Positions 25,783 through 34,400 of a stretch of 64,000 nt of DNA are shown one piece after another. The position numbers were made by a program, and so were the translations under genes. The notes under the pieces are model-generated. The model had not been told where the DNA came from, made no database searches, and worked only from the letters and a program-made list of their open reading frames with translations. This DNA is from SB11 sp035906255. GTDB taxonomy: Bacteria > Bacteroidota > Bacteroidia > UBA8524. The DNA is taken from the NCBI GenBank assembly GCA_035906255.1, contig JAMIFM010000010.1, forward strand, positions 1 to 64,000, in the 5' to 3' direction. Numbering within the stretch: position 1 is the stretch's first letter; each line of letters starts with the position of its first letter.

Positions 25783-27594
25783 ATGAAAAAACTTCTACTA
25801 ATTGCATTGGTGTTAACAGGGTTAACAACCAAAGCCCAGTACTTCCATCACCTTTATGGAAGCACAAATGATGATTACGCTACTTCGGGCGTAAACACCA
25901 CGCCAGCCAACCCACTTCCCCTCGGCCAGTTTGAAACAGGTATCACTTTCACCTGCTTGCCTGTAAATGCTGCTGTGGCTACCTACAACGATTTGAACGG
26001 TAACGTTCCGGGTGCTCCGTTTTTTGAAAACAATTATTTGTTCACCTCTCCCGCCGGAAACCTTGTAAGCCCTCAAGGCGGTTCAAATGCTATGGCGCAC
26101 ACAGTGTGCGGACCCACTTTGGGTGTTTCAGGGTTTTATTTAGACCCCGCACTACCCGCAGGTAACAACACCGGGGTGTATTATATGGTGTTGAACCCTG
26201 GTGGCGCGCCCGGTCCTGTATTTACCTATGCTCCTCCTGCCGGTTTTGATATTATCTCAATGGGGGGTGTTGCCCAATCACAATTTATGCCCGGCGAATG
26301 GTTTTTAACAGGTACTGTTATTGATGGTGCTGCAACCCGCCGTGCTTTTGCATTGCGTATTAACGAGTGTACAGGCGCAATGACTTGGGGGGTGATTTAC
26401 GATATTTTAGCCCCTGTTACGCAAACAACCGCACGCGATATTGCCGAAAATCAAGTGCCGCTTTTCTCACCGGTTAGTGCCGCAATAGTTGGCGAGGTGA
26501 TAAACAACGGTAACCAAGACGGGTTTTTGATGCACATTGATGCCTTAACAGGTATGCCTGCACCGCACCCCGTTATTATTTACGGTTTCCCCAACACTAT
26601 TGATGCTCTTTGGAGTATTGAATCGGCTCCGCAGTGCCCTAATTTCCCTCCCGGTTTTGTGTTGGGTGGCCACACGGATGTGAACGGTAACCAAGACTTT
26701 TTGGTGGTGCGCATGGATCCGCTGATTGCTCCTTTCATCATTAATACGTATGATAACAGCTTGGTAGCCGGTAATGATAACCGCTGCTACGATGCAATAC
26801 AACGTATTAACTCAGCTTGTCAGTGCGAGTTTTATGCCTTGGGTAATGTGCAAAACGGTGCTTTTGGAGGTTTTGATATTATGGTGGTGAAGATGGATCA
26901 GTTTGGGGCTTCTTTTGTGGGTGATGAGTTTAACTATGGTGGCAATGGAAACGATTTTGGTGCCAAGTTAGACCAACGAAATATGGTTCCTTGCGGTCCT
27001 CCGATGCCAAACCTTGACGGTTTAAGCATATTCTCTACATGGGGTAGCGTGCCTACTATTGGCGGTGTAAGCGATATGATGAATATCAAAGCATATTTCA
27101 ATGGGGTGTCAACCTTGGGCGGATGTAACGAGATACTTTCAACCCCTGTGCCGTTACCCGGCCCTCCTCCAATGCCGCAAATGCCTGCCGTTCCTTTCTC
27201 TAATATCAATCCCACAGGTAATCTTGGAGCATTTAGCATACCTATTCAGGATTTGACACTTTGTTTTGCCCCCATTATCGGCGGCGGTAGCAATGCCCGT
27301 GTAGCCCCTGTAAACACAAATAAAGAAAACGAGGCAATGCTGGTAATGCCCAACCCTGCACAAACAGGTACAAAAGCAGTGAGTGTTGAGTATGAAAGTA
27401 CCGATGCAGGAACTGTTGATGTAGCTATTTATGATATGCTGGGCAGGCAATACTATAACGGCAAAGCCGAAGTAGTGAAAGGCAAAAACAAATTGCCCGT
27501 AGATATGAGTACAGCCAACATGAGTGCAGGCACCTACAGTGTGCGTGTAACCAAAAACGGTGAAAGCAAAACCATTTTATTAATGGTTGAATAA
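25783..27594 (+). CDS. T9SS type A secreted protein, paralogue 3
   Basis: 603 residues from the ATG at 25783, which starts the signal peptide MKKLLLIALVLTGLTTKA; the frame is open 15 codons upstream but that part is leader. It opens with YFHHLYGSTNDD like its neighbours. The body is more diverged, rich in Pro (P-L-P-G-P-P-P-M-P-Q-M-P) and Cys. It ends in the same type of T9SS domain (I-Y-D-M-L-G-R-Q-Y-Y, M-S-A-G-T-Y-S-V-R-V). Probably surface-exposed or released; ligand unknown. Confidence 0.85.
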   Translation: MKKLLLIALVLTGLTTKAQYFHHLYGSTNDDYATSGVNTTPANPLPLGQFETGITFTCLPVNAAVATYNDLNGNVPGAPFFENNYLFTSPAGNLVSPQGGSNAMAHTVCGPTLGVSGFYLDPALPAGNNTGVYYMVLNPGGAPGPVFTYAPPAGFDIISMGGVAQSQFMPGEWFLTGTVIDGAATRRAFALRINECTGAMTWGVIYDILAPVTQTTARDIAENQVPLFSPVSAAIVGEVINNGNQDGFLMHIDALTGMPAPHPVIIYGFPNTIDALWSIESAPQCPNFPPGFVLGGHTDVNGNQDFLVVRMDPLIAPFIINTYDNSLVAGNDNRCYDAIQRINSACQCEFYALGNVQNGAFGGFDIMVVKMDQFGASFVGDEFNYGGNGNDFGAKLDQRNMVPCGPPMPNLDGLSIFSTWGSVPTIGGVSDMMNIKAYFNGVSTLGGCNEILSTPVPLPGPPPMPQMPAVPFSNINPTGNLGAFSIPIQDLTLCFAPIIGGGSNARVAPVNTNKENEAMLVMPNPAQTGTKAVSVEYESTDAGTVDVAIYDMLGRQYYNGKAEVVKGKNKLPVDMSTANMSAGTYSVRVTKNGESKTILLMVE

Positions 27595-27621
27595 CAACTT
27601 GAGAGCGAGTTTATCCTAAAC

Positions 27622-27654
27622 AAAAACCCCAAGCTATTTGGCTTGGGGTTTTTT
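27622..27654 (+). terminator. Terminator after T9SS paralogue 3
   Basis: Arms AAAAACCCCAAGC and GCTTGGGGTTTTT, 6-nt loop, T-run. Confidence 0.9.
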
Positions 27655-28124
27655 GTTATATGGTTAGTTGAGTTTTATCAAACCCACTTCTATCCCTCCT
27701 TATTTAATGGGGGAAGCCACGCACAAGCCTTGTGCGGTGCGTAACATTGTAACTGTATAACACCGTAACCGGAGTTTGAGGGATTGCTTCAAAACCCAAA
27801 AGCGGTTTTCGCAATGACGATAGTAGGGTGTGGTAGGTTTCCTGAGCCTGTCGAAGGGCGCGTGGGATAAAGAGGGGTATTCTTTAACTCACCCCCGAAA
27901 CACCCATAGCCCGACGCTCAAACAGTCGCCCCTCTCTATATTTAGAGAGGGGAAACGTTTAACTATTCTACGATTATCAATTAGTAAGGGGTGAGTTAAA
28001 ACCGTTCAACAGCCTTGCGCATAGCTTAACTTATTGCGCTGTCAACCTAAGCCTGTCGAAGGAGTGTGCGGGGAAACAACTCGTTCATGAATGGAATGAG
28101 ATGCCTACGCAGGTCGGCATGACG
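27655..28124. repeat. Gene-free interval with MITE-like copy E and mixed repeats
   Basis: Holds a TCCCTCCTTATTTAATGGGGGAAGCCACGC segment split by differences (about 27692-27722), the 77-nt segment 27781-27857 (inverted match to 19169-19244), a GGGCGCGTGGGATAAAGAG stretch shared with 18980-18998, copy E, and a GGTCGGCATGACG tail near 28111. No supported gene. Confidence 0.75.
27884..27999 (-). repeat. MITE-like element, copy E
   Basis: 116 bp, TTAACTCACCCC to GGGGTGAGTTAA, central CCCCTCTCTATATTTAGAGAGGGG. Nearly identical to copy D and preceded by the same roughly 35-nt segment. Confidence 0.75.
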
Positions 28125-30353
28125 TTAAATAGCCACTGAAGTGCCTTCAACCATCTTCTCAATAGACGTGTTGTAGGTTTCTTTAAACTCAACGGTCATA
28201 CCGAAGAATTCACCATCAACTAACACTTTACCGTCGTTTACCTTACCAATTACCGAGTAGGTTTGGTTAGCGGCTTTAAGGTCGGCTTCAATAGTGGCAA
28301 GGTCTTGCGGGCGGCAGCTAATGGCTACGCGGCTTTGGCCTTCGCCAAACAACACAGCGTCTTTACGCAGGTTCGTATCAGTTGTTAACTCAAAGCCCAA
28401 GTTGTTATACATGGCACTTTCTAACAGGCTGATGAACAAACCACCTTCAGAAACGTCGTGAGCCGATTGTATTTTACCCGATTGTATCAACTTGCGCAGG
28501 GTGTTTTGCATGGTAAATTCCTCGTCCAAATCAAAATAAGGGGCGGGAGAGAAGTTTTGTTTGTGCCAGTAAGCAAGGTATTGCGACGACGAAATATCGT
28601 TGCGGTTTTGGCCTATTAGTACAATGATATCCCCTTCGTTTTTAAAGTTAAGGGTCATTTGGTTATCGCCTTTTTCAATAATACCCACCATACCAATGGT
28701 TGGGGTTGGGAAAACAGCAGTACCGTCAATAGTTGATTGGTTGTAGAAGCTAACGTTACCGCCTGTTACCGGGGTTTCAAACTTCAAACAAGCAGCACCC
28801 ATGCCTTTTATCGAGCCTACAAACTGCCAATATACTTCGGGGTTGTAGGGGTTTCCAAAGTTAAGGCAGTTAGTGATAGCACTTGGGGTTCCGCCAGTGC
28901 AGGTAATGTTACGGGCAGCTTCGGCCACTGCTATACTTGCACCTTTTTCAGGGTCGGCAAAAATGTAGCGGCTGTTGCAATCCACCGTCAACGCCAATGA
29001 TTTATCAGAGCCTTTTACCTTTACCACCGCAGCATCGCTGGGTTTGTTGGTGCTTTGGTTCACCGTGCCCACCATGCTGTCGTATTGGTTATATACCCAA
29101 CGTTTGCTGGCAATGTTGGGGTGTCCGGCTAAGAAAAATGCTGCCTCGGTTAAGTTTTCGGGTTGAGCTACTTTATCAAAGCTGTATTCGGCAATTTTTT
29201 TCAGGTACTCAGGCTCTTTGTATTCGCGGTGGTAAACTGGTGCGCCTCCGCCCAATGCCAATGATTCAGCAGGAATATCAGCGCAAAGGTCGCCGTTCAT
29301 ATAGTATTGCACGTTGCCGCTGTCGGTTACTTCACCGATTTGCGCAAAGGTTAAATCCCATTTTTCAAAAATGCGCTCAACTTCTTTTTCCGTGCCTTTT
29401 TTGATAATTACCAACATACGCTCTTGTGACTCTGAAAGCAGGATTTCCCAATCTTTCATGCCTGTTTGGCGCATAGGCACTTTATCCAACTCAATGCGCA
29501 TTCCTGTGCCCGATTTGGCTGCCATCTCGCTGGTGCTGCAAGTAATACCTGCTGCGCCCATGTCCTGCATACCAATTACGGCACCTGTTTTCAGCAGTTC
29601 CATAGTGGCTTCCAAAATCAGTTTTTCCCAAAAAGGGTCGCCTACTTGTACGCTGGGTAAATCGTCAGCAGAGTTTTCCGAAATATCTTTAGAGGCAAAT
29701 GCCGCCCCGTGAATACCGTCTTTTCCGGTAGCAGAACCGTAAATATAAACAGGATTGCCAACGCCTTCGGCAATGGCCGAAACGGTTTTGCCCACCTCAG
29801 CAATACCTACCGACATTGCATTTACAAGGTTGTTGGTGTGGTAGCACTCGTCAAAATATACCTCACCGCCCACTGTAGGAATGCCAAAGGCGTTGCCGTA
29901 ATCGCCGATGCCTTTTACAACACCTTTTAACAGCCACTTGGTACGGTCTTCTTTAAGGTTGCCGAAACGTAGTGAGTTTAACTGTGCAATGGGACGTGCT
30001 CCCATACTGAATATATCGCGGTTGATACCGCCTACACCCGTAGCTGCGCCTTGGTAAGGCTCGATAGCACTGGGGTGGTTATGACTTTCTATTTTGAAAC
30101 AAACGGCCAATCCGTCGCCAATATCTACCAGTCCGGCGTTTTCCTCACCTGCTTTTGCAAGCATGGCAGGGCCGTCTTTTGGCAGGGTTTTTAGCCAAAC
30201 AATACTGTTTTTGTAGCTGCAATGCTCACTCCACATTACGCTGTAAATGCTCAGTTCGGTGAAGTTGGGCGTGCGGCCCAGTATTTGCTTGATTTTATCA
30301 AACTCTTCGGGCAATAAACCCAGTTTTTTGGCGGTTTCTACGGTAGCTTCCAT
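28125..30353 (-). CDS. purL: Phosphoribosylformylglycinamidine synthase subunit PurL (short form)
   Basis: 742 residues from the ATG at 30353 (MEATVETAKKLGL). The frame runs to 30494, but the promoter box at 30374-30381 lies inside that extension. Landmarks: M-W-S-E-H-C-S-Y-K (about 41-49), K-I-E-S-H-N-H-P-S, G-A-A-T-G-V-G-G and D-M-G-A-A-G-I. It makes FGAM from FGAR with ATP in purine synthesis. This is the short PurL that works with PurS and the glutaminase PurQ. PurS is at 62838; PurQ is not in the window. Confidence 0.95.
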   Translation of the reverse strand: MEATVETAKKLGLLPEEFDKIKQILGRTPNFTELSIYSVMWSEHCSYKNSIVWLKTLPKDGPAMLAKAGEENAGLVDIGDGLAVCFKIESHNHPSAIEPYQGAATGVGGINRDIFSMGARPIAQLNSLRFGNLKEDRTKWLLKGVVKGIGDYGNAFGIPTVGGEVYFDECYHTNNLVNAMSVGIAEVGKTVSAIAEGVGNPVYIYGSATGKDGIHGAAFASKDISENSADDLPSVQVGDPFWEKLILEATMELLKTGAVIGMQDMGAAGITCSTSEMAAKSGTGMRIELDKVPMRQTGMKDWEILLSESQERMLVIIKKGTEKEVERIFEKWDLTFAQIGEVTDSGNVQYYMNGDLCADIPAESLALGGGAPVYHREYKEPEYLKKIAEYSFDKVAQPENLTEAAFFLAGHPNIASKRWVYNQYDSMVGTVNQSTNKPSDAAVVKVKGSDKSLALTVDCNSRYIFADPEKGASIAVAEAARNITCTGGTPSAITNCLNFGNPYNPEVYWQFVGSIKGMGAACLKFETPVTGGNVSFYNQSTIDGTAVFPTPTIGMVGIIEKGDNQMTLNFKNEGDIIVLIGQNRNDISSSQYLAYWHKQNFSPAPYFDLDEEFTMQNTLRKLIQSGKIQSAHDVSEGGLFISLLESAMYNNLGFELTTDTNLRKDAVLFGEGQSRVAISCRPQDLATIEADLKAANQTYSVIGKVNDGKVLVDGEFFGMTVEFKETYNTSIEKMVEGTSVAI

Positions 30354-30373
30354 CAGGCGTTTTTTAGAAACCG

Positions 30374-30381
30374 CAAAGGTA
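30374..30381 (-). promoter_or_regulatory. -7 promoter box for purL
   Basis: TACCTTTG on the minus strand, an exact TAnnTTTG match, 20 nt before the ATG at 30353. Confidence 0.6.
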
Positions 30382-30574
30382 AGGTTCCTTTGGCATTTAT
30401 CGGTTACAATTTTGTAGATTGTAGCGAGGTTTGGCTGGAATAAGAAGTCATGTTGGCAAAGTATTACAAAACTAACCCTGTGGAAAATACCCAAGCCAAA
30501 ATTGTGTAAGGCACAAGGCAGTATTAATACAGTTTAAGATTGAAGAAAGTGAGGAAAAAGGGGTTTGTGAATGA

Positions 30575-30868
30575 TTAAAATTTCTTTTTGAGAGGATTTT
30601 TCCGAGTATCCCAAAAAGTAATCAATGTGATATGAGTAGGATAAATTTTGTAAATCAATAAATTATGTGGAGTTACCAATGCCTCGTGAATATTCGGTTT
30701 GTCTGTTTTCCGAAACATTTTGGGGTGAATAGAAATGTAATGGGTAATATTATCCGTAGCCTCAGCAAAAGCAATAATTTCGTTTTCCGTCCAATGTTCT
30801 TCCAAATAAGCAATCACCTTACTAAAGGTTTCCAGTGCTTCTTTCGACCATCTTACCTCTTTAGCCAT
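30575..30868 (-). CDS. RelE/ParE family toxin
   Basis: 97 residues. The ParE/RelE fold pattern is visible: V-R-W-S-K-E-A-L-E-T-F at the start, A-T-D-N-I-T-H-Y-I, P-x-M-F-R-K-T, V-T-P-H-N-L-L-I-Y-K-I and L-I-T-F-W-D-T-R-K-N-P at the end. Predicted toxin acting on translation or gyrase; the target is not decidable. It overlaps the upstream antitoxin gene by 16 nt, the usual coupled order antitoxin then toxin. Confidence 0.88.
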   Translation of the reverse strand: MAKEVRWSKEALETFSKVIAYLEEHWTENEIIAFAEATDNITHYISIHPKMFRKTDKPNIHEALVTPHNLLIYKIYPTHITLITFWDTRKNPLKKKF

Positions 30869-31086
30869 TTGGCATATACTTGTCTTGCCTCGCTATGTGA
30901 GACAGTGTCTCCCTTATCAGCCTGTTGCAAACCCCTCTCAACAGAGTCTTTAATATCCTTGGGCAGATTATCCCACCAACCTGATGAGCGGGTTTCAAAA
31001 ACAGCTTTTATATGGTCAATTATACCCTTATCGTTGGTTTCAAGCAACTTTTTAACCAATTCTAATTTTATACTGTCAGCATTCAT
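30853..31086 (-). CDS. Antitoxin of the RelE/ParE pair
   Basis: 77 residues from the ATG at 31086. The longer frame to 31254 runs across the divergent gene and lacks support. The protein is helical and ends H-S-E-A-R-Q-V-Y-A-K-W-L-K-R, the addiction-module antitoxin pattern. It neutralises the overlapping downstream toxin and probably autoregulates the pair from the promoter box at 31098-31105. Confidence 0.82.
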   Translation of the reverse strand: MNADSIKLELVKKLLETNDKGIIDHIKAVFETRSSGWWDNLPKDIKDSVERGLQQADKGDTVSHSEARQVYAKWLKR

Positions 31087-31097
31087 AAATTTACATT

Positions 31098-31105
31098 CAA
31101 AAATA
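31098..31105 (-). promoter_or_regulatory. -7 promoter box for the toxin-antitoxin pair
   Basis: TATTTTTG on the minus strand, an exact TAnnTTTG match, 11 nt before the antitoxin ATG. Confidence 0.55.
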
Positions 31106-31154
31106 CGAAATAGTTGCCAAATTGCCGCTTCACCAATTCTACTAAAAGAAGCCA

Positions 31155-31162
31155 TACTTTTG
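31155..31162 (+). promoter_or_regulatory. -7 promoter box for the transglutaminase-like gene
   Basis: TACTTTTG on the plus strand, 9 nt before the ATG at 31172. It faces away from the antitoxin box, giving a compact divergent promoter region of about 85 nt. Confidence 0.55.
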
Positions 31163-31171
31163 CTCTTGAAA

Positions 31172-32032
31172 ATGTCCCTTAAAACCCAAATAGCCAAATT
31201 ATTGCGCAGGGCACCTGTGTTTTTTCCTATCCGGTTTTTTCTTATCCTCACCAAAGCCGATAAAAAGATATTGGAGAATGAAAACTACAACGCCTACAAC
31301 CCAAAGCAGGATATACCCGAGCCTTTTTATACCGAAAATGAAAAAATGCAGGTGCAGGGCAATACCACTTTTGAACGGGCTTTGCACATAGCCAAATACC
31401 TAAAGGGTAACTACCCCGGTGGTACAAAAAACTTAGGGTATTCTTCGGCGAAAACGTTGCAAATATTACAAACCCTCCCCGAAGGCACTTGTGGCGATTA
31501 CTCGCAGGTATTTATTAATTTTTGTATTCTGAACGACATAAAAGTCCGCGAGTGGGGCGTGCACGATACAGTTTATAAAAACAAAATTGGGCACGTTTTT
31601 AACGAGGTTTTTTTGCCTGAAGAAAACCGCTGGATGTGTATCGATTTACATTTTGCCATTTATTTCAAGGATAAACCCAACGGGCAAACGCTTTCTATGT
31701 CGGAAATCATTTCTAAAACTGCCGACAGTAAAGAAGACGAAATAGAAATAGTCCATTTTTTGCCAGTAAAAGACAGCGACGAAGGGCGCGAGTACATAAA
31801 ATCTATTTATTTCGGCGGAACGTATTTATTTTTTATTGTTACCCGTTATTTTATTAAAAAAATGGACGATGCTTTGGATAATGGCGGCAGGCTTCCCATT
31901 CCGCTTATCCACCTGTTATTAATAGTTAAACGTCGGTATTATAAATACATGCTGGTTTTCAGCCATAAAACCGAAGTTGAAATCAACCAAAAACTCAGGA
32001 TTATTTTTAAAAGGTATAAACCGTTGTTATGA
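31172..32032 (+). CDS. Transglutaminase-like (papain-fold) domain protein
   Basis: 286 residues from the ATG at 31172; the same frame is open back to 30665 but that part is antisense to the toxin-antitoxin genes. The core has G-T-C107-G-D-Y, H141 in K-I-G-H-V-F-N-E-V and D158 in W-M-C-I-D-L-H, the Cys-His-Asp triad order of transglutaminase-like hydrolases. A hydrophobic segment lies near residues 218-232. It may be a peptidase or amidase acting on a surface substrate; no partner gene identifies it. Confidence 0.72.
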   Translation: MSLKTQIAKLLRRAPVFFPIRFFLILTKADKKILENENYNAYNPKQDIPEPFYTENEKMQVQGNTTFERALHIAKYLKGNYPGGTKNLGYSSAKTLQILQTLPEGTCGDYSQVFINFCILNDIKVREWGVHDTVYKNKIGHVFNEVFLPEENRWMCIDLHFAIYFKDKPNGQTLSMSEIISKTADSKEDEIEIVHFLPVKDSDEGREYIKSIYFGGTYLFFIVTRYFIKKMDDALDNGGRLPIPLIHLLLIVKRRYYKYMLVFSHKTEVEINQKLRIIFKRYKPLL

Positions 32033-32168
32033 TGACATATCCTTTCATCATGTAGTTGCCTTCATTTCAGGTTAAAATGCGAATATACGGTAGTAAGCTA
32101 TTTGCGAATAAAAGGCCGGATATAAAACCTGAATAACACAACTCAACAATTATCCCCATTTTTGCAGT

Positions 32169-33077
32169 ATGTGGCCCGCTACCTTGCAAGGTTTTAAGCA
32201 GCATTTACAGTTGGAGAAGTCGCTTTCGCCCAACTCGGTAGAGGCATACCTGCGCGATATGGAGAAGCTGGGGCAATATTTTGAGATTAGTCACCTTACC
32301 TTATCCCCGCAGGAAGTTACTCAAACCCACCTGAAAGGTTTTTTAAAATGGATTACCGAATTGGGCATGACCCCTTCTTCGCAGGCGCGTATTATTTCGG
32401 GCATCAGGGCGTTTTATAAATACTTGTTGCTGGAAGATTTGGTGCAAACTGATCCCACGGAATTGATTGAAATGCCCAAACTGGGGCGCAAACTACCCGA
32501 GGTGCTAAATGTGCAGGAGATTGATGCCATGCTTAGGGTGATTGACCTTAGCCAACCCGAAGGCCACCGCAATAAAGCTATTATTGAAACGCTGTATAGT
32601 TGCGGTTTGAGGGTAAGTGAATTGGTGGAACTGAAATTAAGTAACTTATTTTTTGACGATGAGTTTATAAAGGTGGTGGGTAAGGGAAATAAAGAACGTT
32701 TAGTACCCATCGGTCAGCAAGCGATAGACAGTATTTTATTATATATACAGCACCACCGCAAACAAATTGCCCCACAACGCGGCGAGGAGGATATTGTGTT
32801 TTTGAACCGCAGGGGCAAACGCCTCACGCGGGTAATGGTGTTTATTATCAGTAAACAGTTGGCAGCATTGGCAGGGATTAGAAAAACTATCAGTCCGCAC
32901 ACGTTCAGGCATTCGTTTGCCACCAGTTTGGTGGAGGGTGGTGCCGATTTGCGCGCCGTGCAACAGATGCTGGGGCACGAGAGCATTACAACTACTGAAA
33001 TTTACACCCATTTAGATAGGGAGTACCTAAAATCAGTAATCGCCCTGTATCATCCTAAGAATACTTACAAACGATGA
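32169..33077 (+). CDS. xerD: Tyrosine recombinase XerD
   Basis: 302 residues. N-terminal SAM-like core-binding domain (1-90) and catalytic domain with R148, K172, H244, R247, H270 and nucleophile Y279, the full tyrosine recombinase set. Length and layout fit XerD, which resolves chromosome dimers at dif with XerC. No integron or phage context is seen, so a housekeeping role is likely. A CATTTTTG box (one mismatch to TAnnTTTG) ends only 4 nt before the ATG. Confidence 0.9.
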   Translation: MWPATLQGFKQHLQLEKSLSPNSVEAYLRDMEKLGQYFEISHLTLSPQEVTQTHLKGFLKWITELGMTPSSQARIISGIRAFYKYLLLEDLVQTDPTELIEMPKLGRKLPEVLNVQEIDAMLRVIDLSQPEGHRNKAIIETLYSCGLRVSELVELKLSNLFFDDEFIKVVGKGNKERLVPIGQQAIDSILLYIQHHRKQIAPQRGEEDIVFLNRRGKRLTRVMVFIISKQLAALAGIRKTISPHTFRHSFATSLVEGGADLRAVQQMLGHESITTTEIYTHLDREYLKSVIALYHPKNTYKR

Positions 33078-33306
33078 TTTTCTACTGTCCTGCTGAACGA
33101 TAGTGAAGCATCTTAGCAGGTTTTGTAAACACGGTTGTAATAAGATTCTTCCCTGCGGTCAGAATGACAAGAGGGTAGCTGCGCCATGCGTGGAAGCTGT
33201 CCTCAGCTGACGAAGCAATCCGTTTGATAGTAATGGGTTGTGATTGCCTCGGGGGGCTCGCAATAACGAACGTATTTTCCCTGTTTTGAGAAACCTATTC
33301 GCTAAA
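33078..33306. repeat. Gene-free interval with degenerate dispersed repeats
   Basis: Between xerD and the palindromes are TCTTCCCTGCGGTCAGAATGACA and GACGAAGCAATCCGTTTGA / GGGGCTCGCAATAACG stretches (interrupted by differences), related to the 330-550 and 19210-19400 repeats. No gene supported. Confidence 0.5.
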
Positions 33307-33375
33307 ATTACAACAGGCGGAAGGACTTAAGTCCTTCCGCCTGTTGTAATTGCAAATGCGGCGGATTTTAATCCG
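33307..33375. repeat. Composite REP-like palindromic element, locus 3
   Basis: A perfect 44-bp palindrome at 33307-33350 centred on GGACTTAAGTCC, a TGCAAATGCGG linker, then CGGATTTTAATCCG at 33362-33375. Read on the minus strand, the order and linker match locus 1. Confidence 0.85.
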
Positions 33376-33385
33376 TCGGGAATGT

Positions 33386-34207
33386 TTATTTAAAATAGGT
33401 AAGCACAGGAATGTGCGAGTGGTTTACCATTTTTTTAGTTAAGCTGCGGTGAAACAATTGGCTAAAAAAGCTGCGGTGGTGCACTGCCATTGCCAAAATA
33501 TCGCAAGGGCCGGTTTGTATAAAATCATTTATGCCGTCGCCCACGCTGGGATTGTCAACATTATGGAAACCCATTGTTTTGTAACCTGTGGCATCTACTA
33601 TACCCCTAAATACATCTTCGGGGTTCTTTTCCTCCGAAGGCAATTCAGGGTCGGTAATGTGTAAAATATGGAAATTACTATCGAATAGTTTAGCCAAATC
33701 AAGCAGTTTGGTAATCACACTAATATCGTTCTTTTCCAAATCACTGGCATACACAATGTCGGTCGTTTTAAATTCTTTCATTTCATCAGGTATGCAAAGC
33801 ACGGGCATTTTGGCTTGGCCAACCACACCCGATGCGTTTGAACCCAACAGCAATTCTTCAGCACCTGTAGCACCTGTTGTTCCCATCACAATAAGGTCTA
33901 TGTCGTGGGTTTCTGAGTAATTTATAATTTCATCAACGGCAAACCCCATTTTCACAGTTATCACGGGTGCTTTGCTTTGCAGTTCAAGCGCAAGTTTTGC
34001 CAACTCTTGCTGCGCGTTTTTTTCTTCTTCCTCTTTTATAGTATTAATTGTTTCTGCGGGAGTGTATGGGTCAATTACCGGAACATGCACTACATTAAGT
34101 ATGTGCAATTCTGCATTAGCCTTTGCTGCAATTGAAGCGGCCACCGTAAGCGCACTCTTAGCCACGCCTGAAAAATCAGTAGGCACTAATATCTTTTTAA
34201 TACTCAT
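33386..34207 (-). CDS. Universal stress protein, two UspA domains
   Basis: 273 residues: domain 1 about 1-145 and domain 2 about 150-273. Domain 1 has I-L-V-P-T-D-F-S at the N-terminus and the ATP-binding pattern G-x-x-G-A-x-x-x-L-L-G-S-N-A. Domain 2 is less conserved at that loop, with H-H-R-S-F-F-S-Q-L-F-H-R-S. Tandem UspA proteins are common in Bacteroidota; they bind nucleotides and are induced by stress. Stands alone. Confidence 0.92.
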   Translation of the reverse strand: MSIKKILVPTDFSGVAKSALTVAASIAAKANAELHILNVVHVPVIDPYTPAETINTIKEEEEKNAQQELAKLALELQSKAPVITVKMGFAVDEIINYSETHDIDLIVMGTTGATGAEELLLGSNASGVVGQAKMPVLCIPDEMKEFKTTDIVYASDLEKNDISVITKLLDLAKLFDSNFHILHITDPELPSEEKNPEDVFRGIVDATGYKTMGFHNVDNPSVGDGINDFIQTGPCDILAMAVHHRSFFSQLFHRSLTKKMVNHSHIPVLTYFK

Positions 34208-34400
34208 GGTTGTTAAATTTATGCGTAAAATTACTAATACTTTGGGTGGATGTAAAATGATATTTATCAGTGGCTACTTTATCATTCTGTTAAAAAGTAA
34301 CTTGTATGCTTCAAAAAAGCATTCAACCTTTGCCAACAGAAAAACGTTTCATACACAGTTTTCGTTTAACATAAGCGCATAGATACTAAACAAACTATGT

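Noticed and set aside
30354..30494. 47-residue extension of the purL frame
   Set aside because: It contains the purL -7 box; the ATG at 30353 gives the family start.
30665..31171. Long 5' extension of the transglutaminase-like frame on the plus strand
   Set aside because: It is antisense to the toxin-antitoxin genes and lies before the promoter box at 31155.
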